From Syntrophomonadaceae bacterium (lineage in GTDB: Bacteria > Bacillota > Syntrophomonadia > Syntrophomonadales > Syntrophomonadaceae), in assembly GCA_018432955.1 (NCBI GenBank), contig JAHDSE010000130.1, positions 1 to 43,664 on the forward strand: a DNA stretch of 43,664 bases. Reading direction: 5' to 3'. The notes beneath the pieces were generated by a model. It worked only from the letters and a program-made list of their open reading frames with translations, was not told the origin of the DNA and made no database searches. Each line of letters starts with the position of its first letter. Positions within the stretch are counted from its first letter, which is position 1. This document shows, in pieces, positions 43,091 to 43,664 of this stretch. Both the position numbers and the translations under genes were made by a program.

Positions 43091-43664
43091 TCAACTAAGC
43101 TCATATTTCTTCAACTTCTCATAAAATGCCGAACGGCTCAAATTGAGCATCCTGGCCGCTGCGCTCTTATTTCCCTTGGTTTTCTGCAGAGCTTCAATAA
43201 TAATGTTTTTATCAGCATCGGAAAGTGCCGACCGATAATTTGAGGGTTTGGGCTTTTTGTTTTCCGGCTGAAATATATGAGCAGGAAGGTGCTCGACCCC
43301 TATTTTCCCATCCCAGGCATAATTAGCGGCTCTTTCTATGGCATTTTCCAGCTCCCGTATATTACCAGGCCAGGAATGACTCTCCAGAACACGACAGGCT
43401 TCGCGTTTGATTCCGGTGATATGCGCACCCAGGATATTATTGTATTTTTCAATAAACTTGTAAGTCAATGGTAAAATATCTTCAACCCGTTCCTTGAGCG
43501 GAGGAAGATAGAATTCGATAACATTCAGGCGATAAAACAGGTCTTCACGAAAAGCTCCTGTTCTTATAGCTTCGCGCAGATCCTTATTGGTAGCGGCAAT
43601 GATTCTGACATCAACCTTTCGCAGGCTGGTTCCGCCTACCCGCATAAACTGTTTCTCCTGCAAA
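43091..43664 (-). CDS. Sigma-54-dependent activator, C-terminal part (5' end beyond window)
   Basis: About 190 residues of the C-terminal half are visible: the end of the AAA+ domain (EKQFMRVGGTS, IIAATNKDLREA, the arginine-finger region REDLFYRLNVIEFYLPPL and SWPGNIRELENAIERAANYA) and a Fis-type helix-turn-helix (GNKSAAARMLNLSRSAFYEK). It is strongly similar to the same part of the activator at 21.4 kb. The N-terminal sensory part and Walker motifs are outside the window. It points toward the operon with the near-perfect -24/-12 promoter at 42.7 kb and is the likely local activator. Confidence 0.9.
   Translation of the reverse strand, partial: LQEKQFMRVGGTSLRKVDVRIIAATNKDLREAIRTGAFREDLFYRLNVIEFYLPPLKERVEDILPLTYKFIEKYNNILGAHITGIKREACRVLESHSWPGNIRELENAIERAANYAWDGKIGVEHLPAHIFQPENKKPKPSNYRSALSDADKNIIIEALQKTKGNKSAAARMLNLSRSAFYEKLKKYELS

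Noticed and set aside
1-43664. tRNA, rRNA, CRISPR array, prophage or insertion sequence
   Set aside because: No cloverleaf-like blocks, spaced direct repeats, integrase or transposase frames were recognised by eye.

Overview
The window looks like a chromosomal segment of a moderately low-GC, anaerobic Firmicute that lives on carboxylic acids. The best fit is a syntrophic butyrate or dicarboxylate degrader of the Syntrophomonadaceae type (Syntrophomonas, or the glutarate fermenter Pelospora). This is inferred from gene content: stacked beta-oxidation paralogues, two sodium-pumping biotin decarboxylases, a class I fumarase, family I and III CoA-transferases and sigma-54 activators. No rRNA, tRNA, CRISPR array or insertion sequence was seen.

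Layout. 1-4.9 kb: a CoA-disulfide-reductase-like flavoprotein (cut by the window edge), a 58-aa membrane protein, a two-subunit fumarase and a YdbS/YdbT pair. 5.0-8.4 kb: a four-gene operon for a Na+-translocating oxaloacetate-type decarboxylase. 9-12.4 kb: a PurF-like protein without the N-terminal Cys, a frameshifted YgbA-family gene and a GH130 glycoside phosphorylase. 12.5-28 kb: a locus that reads as a glutarate-to-acetyl-CoA module. It holds a family III CoA-transferase, a crotonase/3-hydroxybutyryl-CoA dehydrogenase/thiolase operon, a glutaryl-CoA-dehydrogenase-like enzyme, glutaconyl-CoA decarboxylase alpha (GcdA), a CBS-PAS sigma-54 activator, an MFS carboxylate carrier, a 70-aa biotin carrier, and a beta-type Na+ pump preceded by two tiny single-span membrane peptides. 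28.4-30.5 kb: a universal stress protein, a zinc-ribbon membrane protein and a soluble chemotaxis-type transducer. 30.5-42.6 kb: a long leftward beta-oxidation cluster (thioesterase, three thiolase-family genes, two enoyl-CoA hydratases, 3-hydroxyacyl-CoA dehydrogenase, a 609-aa acyl-CoA dehydrogenase, a sodium:solute symporter and a CoA-transferase). A second sigma-54 activator starts beyond the right edge.

How it fits together (inference): a dicarboxylate such as glutarate is imported, activated to the CoA thioester and oxidised without decarboxylation to glutaconyl-CoA. GcdA, the biotin carrier and the membrane pump then decarboxylate it to crotonyl-CoA while exporting Na+, and the crotonase, dehydrogenase and thiolase finish the conversion to acetyl-CoA. 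The second cluster would handle butyrate or longer acids. At least six -24/-12 (sigma-54) promoters with correct GG/GC spacing can be read directly. They sit upstream of the CoA-transferase, crt-hbd-thl, acd-gcdA, biotin carrier, Na+ pump and right-hand CoA-transferase/symporter genes, so most of the window appears to form one sigma-54 regulon run by the two encoded activators. The genes are familiar families. The less described parts are the regulon architecture, the miniature pump subunits and several enzymes that lack a key catalytic residue.
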